Part shown: positions 52,490 to 60,869 of the stretch, piece after piece
Layout: every line of letters starts with the position of its first letter
Position numbering within the stretch: the stretch's first letter is position 1
NCBI RefSeq assembly: GCF_002944315.1
Contig: NZ_CP024311.1
Coordinates: forward strand, 1,960,501 to 2,024,500
Origin: Rhizobium sp. NXC24
GTDB lineage: Bacteria; Pseudomonadota; Alphaproteobacteria; Rhizobiales; Rhizobiaceae
Direction of reading: 5' to 3'
DNA: 64,000 nucleotides
Notes under the pieces: generated by a model
Told to the model about the DNA's origin: nothing
The model's database searches: none
Seen by the model: only the letters and a program-made list of their open reading frames with translations
Program-made: the position numbers and the translations under genes

Positions 52490-52984
52490 ATGAGCACGGA
52501 GAAAGCCGGCCTGACCCATATCGGCGCCTCCGGCGAGGCGCATATGGTCGATGTCGGCGACAAGGCCGAAACGGTTCGCATCGCCACCGCTGAAGGCCAT
52601 GTGAAAATGAAGCCGGAGACGCTGGCGCTGATCCGCGAAGGCAATGCCAAGAAAGGCGATGTCATAGGCACGGCCAGGCTTGCCGGCATCATGGCCGCCA
52701 AGCAGACCGCCAATCTCATCCCGCTCTGCCATCCGCTGATGCTGACCAAGGTCACGGTCGATATCACCGAAGATGCTGCCCTGCCCGGCCTGCGCGTGAC
52801 TGCTACCGCAAAGCTCACCGGCCGCACGGGCGTCGAGATGGAGGCGCTGACGGCAGTTTCCGTTGCCTGCCTGACGATCTACGATATGGCCAAGGCCGTG
52901 GACCGGACGATGGAAATCGGCGGTATCAGGCTCTTGGAGAAGTCCGGCGGCAAATCCGGCGACTTCCGTCATCCAGGGGCCTGA
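52490..52984 (+). CDS. moaC: Cyclic pyranopterin monophosphate synthase
   Basis: A 164-residue enzyme of molybdenum-cofactor synthesis that makes cPMP. The IPLCHPL motif near residue 80 and GGKSGDF near the end are conserved. The start is one base after trpC and the stop 2 bases before moeA, so all four are cotranscribed. Confidence 0.95.
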   Translation: MSTEKAGLTHIGASGEAHMVDVGDKAETVRIATAEGHVKMKPETLALIREGNAKKGDVIGTARLAGIMAAKQTANLIPLCHPLMLTKVTVDITEDAALPGLRVTATAKLTGRTGVEMEALTAVSVACLTIYDMAKAVDRTMEIGGIRLLEKSGGKSGDFRHPGA

Positions 52985-52986
52985 AG

Positions 52987-54213
52987 ATGAGTCTTTTACC
53001 CGTTGTCGACGCCCAAGAACGTCTGCTGAATAGCGCAACGCCGCTCCATCGCGTCGAAAGCGTTGAACTCGACATGGCGGAAGGCCGGGTTCTCGCCAAG
53101 GATCTGGCTGCACGCCTCACGCAGCCGCCCTTCGATGCCTCGGCGATGGATGGCTATGCGCTGCGTTTCGAGGATGCCGCCGAACCGGGAGCGGAATTGA
53201 CCGTGATCGGTGCTTCCGCCGCCGGTCACGCTTTCGAGGGTGTGGTCGGCAAGGGCGAAGCGGTCCGTATCTTCACCGGTGCGCTAGTTCCGGCCGGAGC
53301 CGATACTGTGTTGTTGCAGGAGGACGCGCTACGGCTGGAAGACGGCCGCATCCGCACCACCTATCCCCTGCGTAAGGGGCAGCATATCCGCCCGCGCGGC
53401 CAGGACTTTGCCGAAGGTGAAGTCGTGCTCGCGAAAGACACGGTGATGGATTTTTCGCGACTGACGGTTGCCGCCGCCATGAACCATCCGGCACTCGATG
53501 TGTATCGGCGTCCATTGGTGGCGATCCTTGCGACAGGCGACGAGCTGGTGACGCCGGGCAGCGAGCCCGGTCCCTCACAGATCATCGCATCAAATACATT
53601 CGGCATTGCCGCTCTCGCCCGCAACGCCGGCGCTCATGTGCTCGATCTTGGCATTGTCCCGGACGACAAGGCGGAAATCACCGCCGCGATTGGCCGCGCG
53701 CAGGTGGCGAAGGCCGATGTCATCGTCACGCTCGGCGGGGCCTCGGTCGGTGATCATGATCTGGTGCAGGCCACCATGGTCGAGGTCGGCATGCAGCTTG
53801 ATTTCTGGCGCATCGCCATGCGTCCCGGCAAGCCGCTGATGGTCGGCAGCCTCGGCGAAACCCACGTCCTTGGGCTGCCAGGCAATCCGGTTTCCAGCCT
53901 CGTCTGCGGCCTCTTGTTCCTGGAGCCGCTGATCCGCAAGCTCGCTTTATTGCCGCCCGTGAAGCGTGAAGCCATGGCGCGGACCACCGTAACGCTCGCC
54001 GCCAACGATCAGCGCCAGGACTATATCCGGGCAACGCTGACGAAATCCGCGGATGGCGGCTGGCTGGTCGAGCCTTTTTCCAAGCAGGATTCCTCGATGA
54101 TGAAGGTCTTTTCCCGCTCGGATTGCCTCATTATCCGCCCGCCGCGCACGCCCGAGCTTGTGGCCGGCTCTCCCTGCCCGGTTCTGTTGCTGCGTCCGGA
54201 GCTGATGAGCTAA
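52987..54213 (+). CDS. moeA: Molybdopterin molybdotransferase
   Basis: A 408-residue MoeA/Glp enzyme that inserts molybdate into adenylylated molybdopterin. Features: SAMDGYALR near residue 54, GDELVTPG near residue 180, the TLGGASVGDHD active loop near residue 250, MRPGKPLMVG and LGLPGNPVSS. In related rhizobia lexA often follows; here the next gene is gnd on the other strand. Confidence 0.95.
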   Translation: MSLLPVVDAQERLLNSATPLHRVESVELDMAEGRVLAKDLAARLTQPPFDASAMDGYALRFEDAAEPGAELTVIGASAAGHAFEGVVGKGEAVRIFTGALVPAGADTVLLQEDALRLEDGRIRTTYPLRKGQHIRPRGQDFAEGEVVLAKDTVMDFSRLTVAAAMNHPALDVYRRPLVAILATGDELVTPGSEPGPSQIIASNTFGIAALARNAGAHVLDLGIVPDDKAEITAAIGRAQVAKADVIVTLGGASVGDHDLVQATMVEVGMQLDFWRIAMRPGKPLMVGSLGETHVLGLPGNPVSSLVCGLLFLEPLIRKLALLPPVKREAMARTTVTLAANDQRQDYIRATLTKSADGGWLVEPFSKQDSSMMKVFSRSDCLIIRPPRTPELVAGSPCPVLLLRPELMS

Positions 54214-54228
54214 GCCGGATATGAAAAT

Positions 54229-54252
54229 GCCGGGCAGTTTGACCCGCCCGGC
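54229..54252 (-). terminator. Terminator between moeA and gnd
   Basis: GCCGGGC pairs perfectly with GCCCGGC across a 10-base loop. On the minus strand ATTTTC follows, marking the end of gnd transcription; on the plus strand the same hairpin lies 15 bases after moeA. Confidence 0.75.
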
Positions 54253-54280
54253 GCGAATGTCTTCCAATCGAAAGGGAAAA

Positions 54281-55306
54281 TTACTTCGCCGGCTTCTCGT
54301 GATGGCCGCCGAAGCCTGCGCGCATAGCAGACAGCACCTTGTTGGCGTAATCGTCATTACCGCGCGAGGCGAAACGGCCGTAGAGAGCGGCGCTTAGCAC
54401 CGGCGTCGGTACGCCTTCGTCGATCGCAGCCGAAATGGTCCAGCGGCCCTCGCCCGAATCCGAAACGCGGCCGGCATATTGCGACAAGGCCGCGTCGCCA
54501 TGTAGTGCGTCGGCGGTGAGGTCGAGCAGCCAGGAGGTGATCACGCTGCCGCGGCGCCAGACCTCGCTGATTTCGGCGATGTCGAGGTTGTACTGATAAT
54601 ATTGCGGATGCGACAACGGCGCGGTTTCGGCGTCGGCTTCGGTGGTCTGCAGGCCGACATTGGCATGACGCAGCACATTGAAACCTTCGGCGTAAGCGGC
54701 CATCAGGCCGTATTCGATGCCGTTATGAACCATCTTGACGAAGTGGCCGGCACCCGACGGACCGCAATGCAGGTAGCCCTGCTCGGCGGTGCTGACGCTT
54801 GAGGCCGCTTCGGAGCGCATTTTCGACGGAGCGACATCGCCGACGCCGGGTGCGAGCGTCGCGAAGATCGGCGACAGGTGTTGCACCGTCGCCTTTTCGC
54901 CGCCGATCATCAGGCAATAGCCGCGCTGCAGGCCGAAAACGCCGCCGCTGGTGCCGACGTCGACATAGTGAATGCCTTTCGGCTTCAGCTCTTCGGCGCG
55001 GCGGATGTCGTCGTGGTAATAGGAGTTGCCGCCGTCGATGACGATATCGCCGTCTTCAAGCAGCGGAACGATCTTGGCCAGCTCCTTGTCGACGATCGCA
55101 GCCGGCAGCATCAGCCAGACGGCGCGAGGACGGGAGAGCTTCGATACGAAATCTTCGAGCGACGTGCTGCCGGTGGCGCCGAGCTTCTCAAGCTCCGTGA
55201 TGCTTTCCGGACGCGCGTCGAAAACGACGGCGCTGTGGCCGCCCTTCATCAGGCGCTGCACCATGTTGCTGCCCATACGGCCAAGGCCAATCATTCCGAT
55301 TTGCAT
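54281..55306 (-). CDS. gnd: 6-phosphogluconate dehydrogenase (decarboxylating)
   Basis: A 341-residue short-form enzyme that converts 6-phosphogluconate to ribulose 5-phosphate with NAD(P). The nucleotide site is GMIGLGRMGSNM at the start; substrate motifs are GGNSYYHDD near residue 97 and VGTSGGVFGLQRG near residue 118, with KMVHNGIEYGLM near residue 185. The start at 55306 has AGGAG 8 bases before; a longer frame is rejected. Confidence 0.93.
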   Translation of the reverse strand: MQIGMIGLGRMGSNMVQRLMKGGHSAVVFDARPESITELEKLGATGSTSLEDFVSKLSRPRAVWLMLPAAIVDKELAKIVPLLEDGDIVIDGGNSYYHDDIRRAEELKPKGIHYVDVGTSGGVFGLQRGYCLMIGGEKATVQHLSPIFATLAPGVGDVAPSKMRSEAASSVSTAEQGYLHCGPSGAGHFVKMVHNGIEYGLMAAYAEGFNVLRHANVGLQTTEADAETAPLSHPQYYQYNLDIAEISEVWRRGSVITSWLLDLTADALHGDAALSQYAGRVSDSGEGRWTISAAIDEGVPTPVLSAALYGRFASRGNDDYANKVLSAMRAGFGGHHEKPAK

Positions 55307-55691
55307 GTGTCGGTCTCCTGGGAAGTTTAATCGGTTTGAAAACTCCATAAAGACATTTCGCAATCTTTGCCAATGAACAAATGACGGGCGAGCCATGCAG
55401 GCGTGCAGGATTGGGCGGAAAACGCCGCGTTCACGCATCTGTGATATTGCCCGTCGCTATCCCTTGCTTTCGCGGTGCAATAAGCCAGAATATCTGCACC
55501 ATTTTGATAGCCCGATTTCGCTTCGCTGGCTTGAACAGAAACGTCTAATTCAACAAAACTATCACAATTCGTTGTCGTAAGCTGCGTAGGCGAAATTCGA
55601 TGCGAAATGGGGTAAGTTTCGTGATCGATCCGGTTTTCTTCAGAGCTCGTCTACGAAGGCGTTTAACGTTACGTCCGTCAACGGAGGCACC
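55307..55691. other. Gene-free divergent promoter region
   Basis: I see no gene. It separates the divergent gnd and the transporter gene. The left part serves gnd; the right end carries GGAGG 5 bases before the ATG at 55692. Confidence 0.6.
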
Positions 55692-56693
55692 ATGGCCATT
55701 CCCTTAAAACTGCCGCTCGTTCCGGCTGCATTCTTTGGCATGGTGCTCGGCCTTTCCGGTCTTGCCAACGCTTGGCGTGTGGCGGCGCGGGTCTGGCAAT
55801 TGCCGGCGGCAATTGGTGAGACGATCACCTTCGTCTCGATAGCCGTCTGGGCAGTGCTGATCGTGCTTTACGTGCTGAAATGGGCGGTGGCCCGTGAAGA
55901 GGCGTCGAGGGAAGTGGTCCATCCCGTGCAATGCTGCTTCATCGGCCTCGTCGGGGTCGCCACCATGCTGGTCGCCGGTGGCTTGCTGCCCTATTCCCGC
56001 GTTGGCGCCGAATCTCTGTTTATCCTCGGCGCCTTATATACGCTTGCCTTCTCGGTCTGGCGCACCGGCGGTCTCTGGCAGGGCGGGCGCGACGTCACCA
56101 CCACGACCGCCGTGCTTTATCTGCCAAGCGTGGCCGGAAGTTTCGTGACTGCGAGCGTCGCAGCCGCCCTCGGCTTTCCCGATTGGGGTCAGCTCTTCTT
56201 CGGCGCCGGATTTTTCGCCTGGCTGGCGATCGAATCCGCGCTGCTGCACCGTCTTCTGACAGCGCCGGCATTATCATCGCCGCTACGCCCGACGCTCGGC
56301 GTTCAACTTGCACCGCCGGCCGTCGGCGCGATTGCCTATATCAGCGTCACACAGGGAGCGCCTGACCTTATCGTGCATGCCATGATCGGCTATGGCATCC
56401 TGCAGGCCTTGATCATGCTGCGCCTCCTACCGTGGATCACGAAGGAGGCCTTTAGCCCCGCCTATTGGGCCTTCACCTTCGGTGCGACGGCGCTGGCGAC
56501 TGCACCCTTGCGCCTGATCGAGCGCGGCGACATTGGCCCCGTCGCACAACTTGCGCCGATCCTGTTCATCGCCGCCAATATCGCCGTGGGATTGATTGCG
56601 TTCGCGACGATCTGGCTGATTGCCAACCGCAAACTGACCATCGGCTGGGTCGAGCTGTCGCGTCAGGACACCGGCGCTCTCGGACAGCGTTGA
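55692..56693 (+). CDS. SLAC1/TehA family anion transporter
   Basis: A 333-residue membrane protein with about 10 hydrophobic segments, in the tellurite-resistance/dicarboxylate (TDT) family. It opens with FFGMVLGLSGLANAWRVA, the typical signature of SLAC1 proteins, and holds LAIESALLHRLL near residue 180. These move anions such as chloride, nitrate, malate or tellurite. The substrate cannot be told. Confidence 0.85.
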   Translation: MAIPLKLPLVPAAFFGMVLGLSGLANAWRVAARVWQLPAAIGETITFVSIAVWAVLIVLYVLKWAVAREEASREVVHPVQCCFIGLVGVATMLVAGGLLPYSRVGAESLFILGALYTLAFSVWRTGGLWQGGRDVTTTTAVLYLPSVAGSFVTASVAAALGFPDWGQLFFGAGFFAWLAIESALLHRLLTAPALSSPLRPTLGVQLAPPAVGAIAYISVTQGAPDLIVHAMIGYGILQALIMLRLLPWITKEAFSPAYWAFTFGATALATAPLRLIERGDIGPVAQLAPILFIAANIAVGLIAFATIWLIANRKLTIGWVELSRQDTGALGQR

Positions 56694-56729
56694 CCGGCCG
56701 AGGCCTGCCGGAGAGTTTCAGGAGTGAAT

Positions 56730-57101
56730 ATGCTGGATCACGTTACAATTGGAGTTAGCGATGTGGAACGGTCGAAGGCCTTCTACGATGCGGCTTTGCT
56801 CCCGCTCGGGATCGAACGTCTATATGGCGAGGGTGCGATTTTTGCCGGATACGGGATCAGGCCGAGAGCCTTCTTCTGGATAGGACATCGCGACACGCCG
56901 CAAACTGGCGTTCATGTCGCCTTTGCCGCTGAAAGCAGAGCAATTGTTGATCAGTTTTATGAGGCGGCGCTGGCAGCCGGCGGGCTGGACAATGGACCGC
57001 CAGGCATCCGATCCCACTACCACCCAGACTACTACGGTGCGTTTGTTCTCGATCCAGACGGACACAACATCGAGGCTGTCTGCCGCTCGGCGGTGGGCTA
57101 A
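56730..57101 (+). CDS. VOC-family glyoxalase-like protein
   Basis: A 123-residue paired-beta-alpha-beta protein. It starts MLDHVTIGVSDVERSKAFYD, with a first metal His near residue 4, and ends FVLDPDGHNIEAVCR, with the last metal Glu. The middle is FWIGHRD. A dioxygenase, lyase or isomerase activity is possible. The ATG at 56730 has AGGAG 6 bases upstream. Confidence 0.85.
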   Translation: MLDHVTIGVSDVERSKAFYDAALLPLGIERLYGEGAIFAGYGIRPRAFFWIGHRDTPQTGVHVAFAAESRAIVDQFYEAALAAGGLDNGPPGIRSHYHPDYYGAFVLDPDGHNIEAVCRSAVG

Positions 57102-57148
57102 ATCTGTCCGCAGATTGATTTCGGGGATCTGGCAGAGGCACCTGCCGG

Positions 57149-58282
57149 TCACTCCACCGGCGGACCGACGTAACGGGCGCGTGGCCGGATGAGATGACCG
57201 CTCGCGGATTGCTCCATGGCGTGCGCCAACCATCCGACAGTGCGGGCAAGCGCGAAGATGATCAGCGGCGCGTCCTGCGGCAGACAGCAGGCGGATGTCA
57301 TCGCCGTCAGGGCAAAATCGACATTGACGGGTTCGCCGATCAATTCTTCCGCCGCCTTGCGCACCTTCGCGAACAAAGGCGGCAGCGTAAAGCAGGCAAG
57401 CAGCGCCCGGGCGCGCGCATCGCCGTCGGGATAGAGCGGGTGGCCGACCGCCGCCAGCGACCTCCCCTCGGCAAGATAGCTACGGACCGCCTCCTCAGCG
57501 CCGATTGAAGCAGCAAGGTCCATCAGCGAGCGCACGCTTTGCCACGCGCCGCCATGCAGCGGCCCGGTCAGTGTTGACAGGCCGGAAAGTGCCGCGGCCG
57601 ATAGTGTCGCACCAGCAGAGGCGGTGATCCGCGCTGTGAAGGTCGAGGCATTGAGTTCGTGGTCGGCTAAGAGCACGAGAGAACGGCGAATGAGTTCGCC
57701 CGCATCAGGCTGGTTCCATGCTTCAGCAAGGCGCAGATGCAGTGGCACATGGGATAGGCCCGGTGCCAGCGCATCGGCAACCGTACCGAATACGCTTTCC
57801 GCTTCATTTCGCAGCGCCGGGAGCGAGCGCCCGAGCGACGGCAGGTCGGTTGAGGCGCGCTCGGCCAACGCCGAAAAGACCGCCGCTAGGGCGGATGACT
57901 CGTAATTGCCACCTTGCCCCTCCAGCCGCAAGGGCCGTTTCATGTCCCACAGGAGACAGGCCACTTCCTCCAAGGTCGCGTATTCGGCGAGCTTCGCCGC
58001 ATCCTGCCCGCGATAGAACAGCCGGCCATGCGAAATTGTCGACAAGGCCGAAGGCAGCACAGGATCACCCCACTGGATGGCATCGGCTGCAACGGCCTCG
58101 GTCTTTCGCCGTCCCGCGTGGCGCGCCGCCAGCCGCTTGACGTCATCGGCGAAATAAAGGCTTCGCCGCGTGTCGGTTGGATCGGGTTTCGCACGGATGC
58201 GGCCACGGCTGACATTCGCGTAAAGCGTCTGTGATTTGGTGCCCAGGAGGTTCAGCGCCTGCTCTGCCGTCAGCCAGCTCAT
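57149..58282 (-). CDS. Citrate synthase family protein with N-terminal HTH
   Basis: A 377-residue citrate synthase-like enzyme. Residues 1-55 form a MerR/excisionase-type HTH (LTAEQALNLLGTKSQTLYANV), unusual for a metabolic enzyme. Catalytic His are in GPLHGGAW and GHPLYPDGDAR, and the Asp in VNVDFALTAM. The fused HTH hints at gene control by metabolite, or at a vestigial domain. It diverges from a second paralogue. Confidence 0.88.
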   Translation of the reverse strand: MSWLTAEQALNLLGTKSQTLYANVSRGRIRAKPDPTDTRRSLYFADDVKRLAARHAGRRKTEAVAADAIQWGDPVLPSALSTISHGRLFYRGQDAAKLAEYATLEEVACLLWDMKRPLRLEGQGGNYESSALAAVFSALAERASTDLPSLGRSLPALRNEAESVFGTVADALAPGLSHVPLHLRLAEAWNQPDAGELIRRSLVLLADHELNASTFTARITASAGATLSAAALSGLSTLTGPLHGGAWQSVRSLMDLAASIGAEEAVRSYLAEGRSLAAVGHPLYPDGDARARALLACFTLPPLFAKVRKAAEELIGEPVNVDFALTAMTSACCLPQDAPLIIFALARTVGWLAHAMEQSASGHLIRPRARYVGPPVE

Positions 58283-58293
58283 GGTTCCTCATA

Positions 58294-58323
58294 TTGATCA
58301 ATTGCATCAAGATTGACGTCAAT
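58294..58323. promoter_or_regulatory. Two palindromes between the citrate synthase genes
   Basis: TTGATCAA (58294-58301) and ATTGACGTCAAT (58312-58323), each a perfect palindrome, lie in the 81-base divergent gap. They suit a shared operator, for the nearby LysR regulator or the HTH-bearing citrate synthase. Confidence 0.55.
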
Positions 58324-58363
58324 GAAAATAGGACTGATCTAAGTGGGTAGTCAAAGGAGAAAA

Positions 58364-59455
58364 ATGATGAAAAGTGGTCTCGAAGATATCATTGCTGCCG
58401 AAACCAAGTTGTCCGATGTGGACGGTGCTGCCGGCCGCCTGATCATCCGCGGTGTGTCGCTGGACGACTTGGTCGCGACCAGCCGCTTCGAGGATGTCGC
58501 CGCGCTACTGCTAGAGGGCTTGTTCGAGGAACATGTCGATGCCGCAAGCATCAGGGCGCAATTGGGCGCCGCGCGCGTGGAACTGTTCGCACATGTGAAA
58601 GCGGCTGATGCGGTCTTGCTGGCTCTGCCGCCGGTGGAAGCCATGCGGGCGCTGCTGGCTCGCATCGGAGACGGCGATGATTTTGCCGCGGTCATCCGCC
58701 TGATGGCGGCGCCAGCGGTCTTCCTGCCTGCCGTGCTGCGCCTTCAAAACGGCAATCGGCCGGTCAGGCCGGATGCCTCCCTATCTCAATCCGCCGACAT
58801 CCTGCGCATGCTGACGGGCAAGCGCCCGACGCCACAGCAGACCGCCGGCCTCGATGCCTATCTGGTCACGATCTCCGATCATGGATTGAATGCTTCCACC
58901 TTCGCCTCTCGCGTCATCGCCTCGACCCATGCCGGCCTGACCTCCTCGGTATTGGCTGCGATCAGCGCTCTCAAGGGACCGCTGCATGGCGGTGCTCCCG
59001 GCCCGGTGCTCGATATGCTGGATGCGGTCGGTGAGCCCGCTAATGCCCGCGCATGGCTGTCGCAGGCGCTTGACCACGGAGAACGGCTGATGGGCTTCGG
59101 TCACCGCATATACCGCGTCCGCGATCCCCGCGCCGATGCACTGAAGACGGCGCTGCGGCCGATCTTTGCGAGCGGTCAGGCCGATGCTGGCCGCATCGCG
59201 CTCGCCGAGGCGATCGAAGCCGCGGCTCTGGCTCTGTTGAAGGAGCGCAAGCCCGACCGTCCGCTGGAAACCAATGTCGAATATTATACCGCCCTGCTGC
59301 TCGATGCTCTCGGTTTCCCGCGTAACGCTTTCACCGGCGTCTTTGCGATCGGCAGGACGGTGGGTTGGATCGCCCATGCGCGCGAGCAGATGCTCGATGG
59401 CCGCCTGATCCGTCCGCAATCGCGCTATGTCGGGCCTTTGCCGAAGGCTGCATAG
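58364..59455 (+). CDS. Citrate synthase family protein
   Basis: A 363-residue citrate/methylcitrate synthase paralogue. The two catalytic His are in KGPLHGGAPG and FGHRIYRVRDPRA. The acidic residue is Glu in TNVEYYTALL where many have Asp. It could use propionyl- or acetyl-CoA. AAAGGAG precedes two ATGs at 58364 and 58367. It is divergent to the HTH-citrate synthase and converges with lysR. Confidence 0.88.
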   Translation: MMKSGLEDIIAAETKLSDVDGAAGRLIIRGVSLDDLVATSRFEDVAALLLEGLFEEHVDAASIRAQLGAARVELFAHVKAADAVLLALPPVEAMRALLARIGDGDDFAAVIRLMAAPAVFLPAVLRLQNGNRPVRPDASLSQSADILRMLTGKRPTPQQTAGLDAYLVTISDHGLNASTFASRVIASTHAGLTSSVLAAISALKGPLHGGAPGPVLDMLDAVGEPANARAWLSQALDHGERLMGFGHRIYRVRDPRADALKTALRPIFASGQADAGRIALAEAIEAAALALLKERKPDRPLETNVEYYTALLLDALGFPRNAFTGVFAIGRTVGWIAHAREQMLDGRLIRPQSRYVGPLPKAA

Positions 59456-59484
59456 TATTTGGCGGCTGGCGAGCCGAATGATCC

Positions 59485-60360
59485 TCAAGCGGCCGCCATC
59501 TGTCGCGGCCGCATCAACCCTTCGCGGATATGGCGGGCAAGTTCGGTTGCCGGCGGTGTCGCTCCGCTTTTAGACAAATGGAGGTTGATGGAAAAGACCG
59601 GCAGGTCCGGCAGACCATCGCCTGCGCCGAGAATATCGAGGTCGGCGGGAACGGTAGAGGCAAGCCAGGCGGTGATCGCAAGATCGGTGCGCACAGTGGC
59701 CGTCGTCGCTTCGATATTGCCGTTCTCGAACACGGTGCGCCAGCGTCGCCCGTCGTCTCGGAGCGCCGCGAATACCGACGGTCGGAAGGCGCAGGTATCG
59801 GCCACCATCGAAATCGGCAGCGGATTCTTCCGATGGGCGCCGCCCGCTTTTGCACCCACCCAAACCAGCCGGTCGATCGCCAGGCATTCGCCCTTGGACG
59901 TGCCGAGCGGCTCTTCGATGACGCCGAGATCGATCACGCCATTGTCGAGCGCCTGCATCAACTCGGGCGATGAGCCACAGACCAGAGAAATCTCTACCTG
60001 CGGATGACGTTCCGCATAGGACCTTAGAACCGGCGCCAGAACCGTTCCGACGAGATCATGGGGCACGCCGAGCCGCACGCTGCCTTCTACGGTGGTTTCC
60101 GCCATGTCGGCCCAGATATCATCATTGAGGATCAGGAGCCGGCGGGCATTGCCGAGCATCCGCTCTCCCGCATCCGTCAATCGCAGTCCGCGATTTTCCC
60201 GCTCGAAGAGAGCACAGCCCAGCATCTCCTCCAGTCGCTTGATCTGCTGGCTGACAGCGCCTTGCGTCATGTGCAGCATTTTGGCGGCAACTGTCATGCT
60301 GCTGTGATCGGCAACGGCGGCGAAAGTCCTGATAAGGGCGATATCGAAGTTTCTGGCCAT
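59485..60360 (-). CDS. LysR family transcriptional regulator
   Basis: A 291-residue regulator. The N-terminal HTH is MARNFDIALIRTFAAVADH with SMTVAAKMLHMTQGAVSQQI; the remainder is the ligand-binding domain. The start is set at the domain beginning (60360); an extra 60 codons upstream lack homology. It converges with the second citrate synthase and may control the divergent pair. Confidence 0.92.
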   Translation of the reverse strand: MARNFDIALIRTFAAVADHSSMTVAAKMLHMTQGAVSQQIKRLEEMLGCALFERENRGLRLTDAGERMLGNARRLLILNDDIWADMAETTVEGSVRLGVPHDLVGTVLAPVLRSYAERHPQVEISLVCGSSPELMQALDNGVIDLGVIEEPLGTSKGECLAIDRLVWVGAKAGGAHRKNPLPISMVADTCAFRPSVFAALRDDGRRWRTVFENGNIEATTATVRTDLAITAWLASTVPADLDILGAGDGLPDLPVFSINLHLSKSGATPPATELARHIREGLMRPRQMAAA

Positions 60361-60869
60361 GTCCGCATCATAAACGCTAATGCATCTGGCCTTCAACATT
60401 CGTTTTTCTGATGGCTGCCATGCACCTATGTCTCTACTGGAAATGGAGACCAGCCCGCGTGACCATTGAAGCCTTGCTATTCTGATTCTCTTTACGCTCG
60501 TCTCGACTGTCACGCCAGGCACCGCCGCGACGCTTCCCAAAGTTCTTGGCGCGTTCTCAATTTTTCGTCGCCTGCCTCCCTGTGATTTTCATCATTCCCA
60601 TGGGGCACGGATAAAACCAAAAATGGCGAATATACCGCCAAATATGTGGGATTTTGCGTAGTTCGGGCTAGCGAAAATGGTGAAACTATAGCCCTTACCA
60701 CAAAGGGACTAACCACAAAGACCGCTCGCTTCTTGGTGTGGAATGGTGCTATCTGCGCGCCCTAAATGTTTTCCAACTGCCACGGTGCAATATGGAACGC
60801 TACGCACGACATTGTGACAATATCGGCGTAAACTGCAGCCTTAGACCACGGGATGAATTCGGGGGGCAC
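60361..60869. other. Gene-free promoter region
   Basis: I see no gene. ACCACAAAG is repeated twice (60697-60705 and 60712-60720) close to the promoter area of the cyclase gene. The region serves lysR at left and the cyclase at right. Confidence 0.55.
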
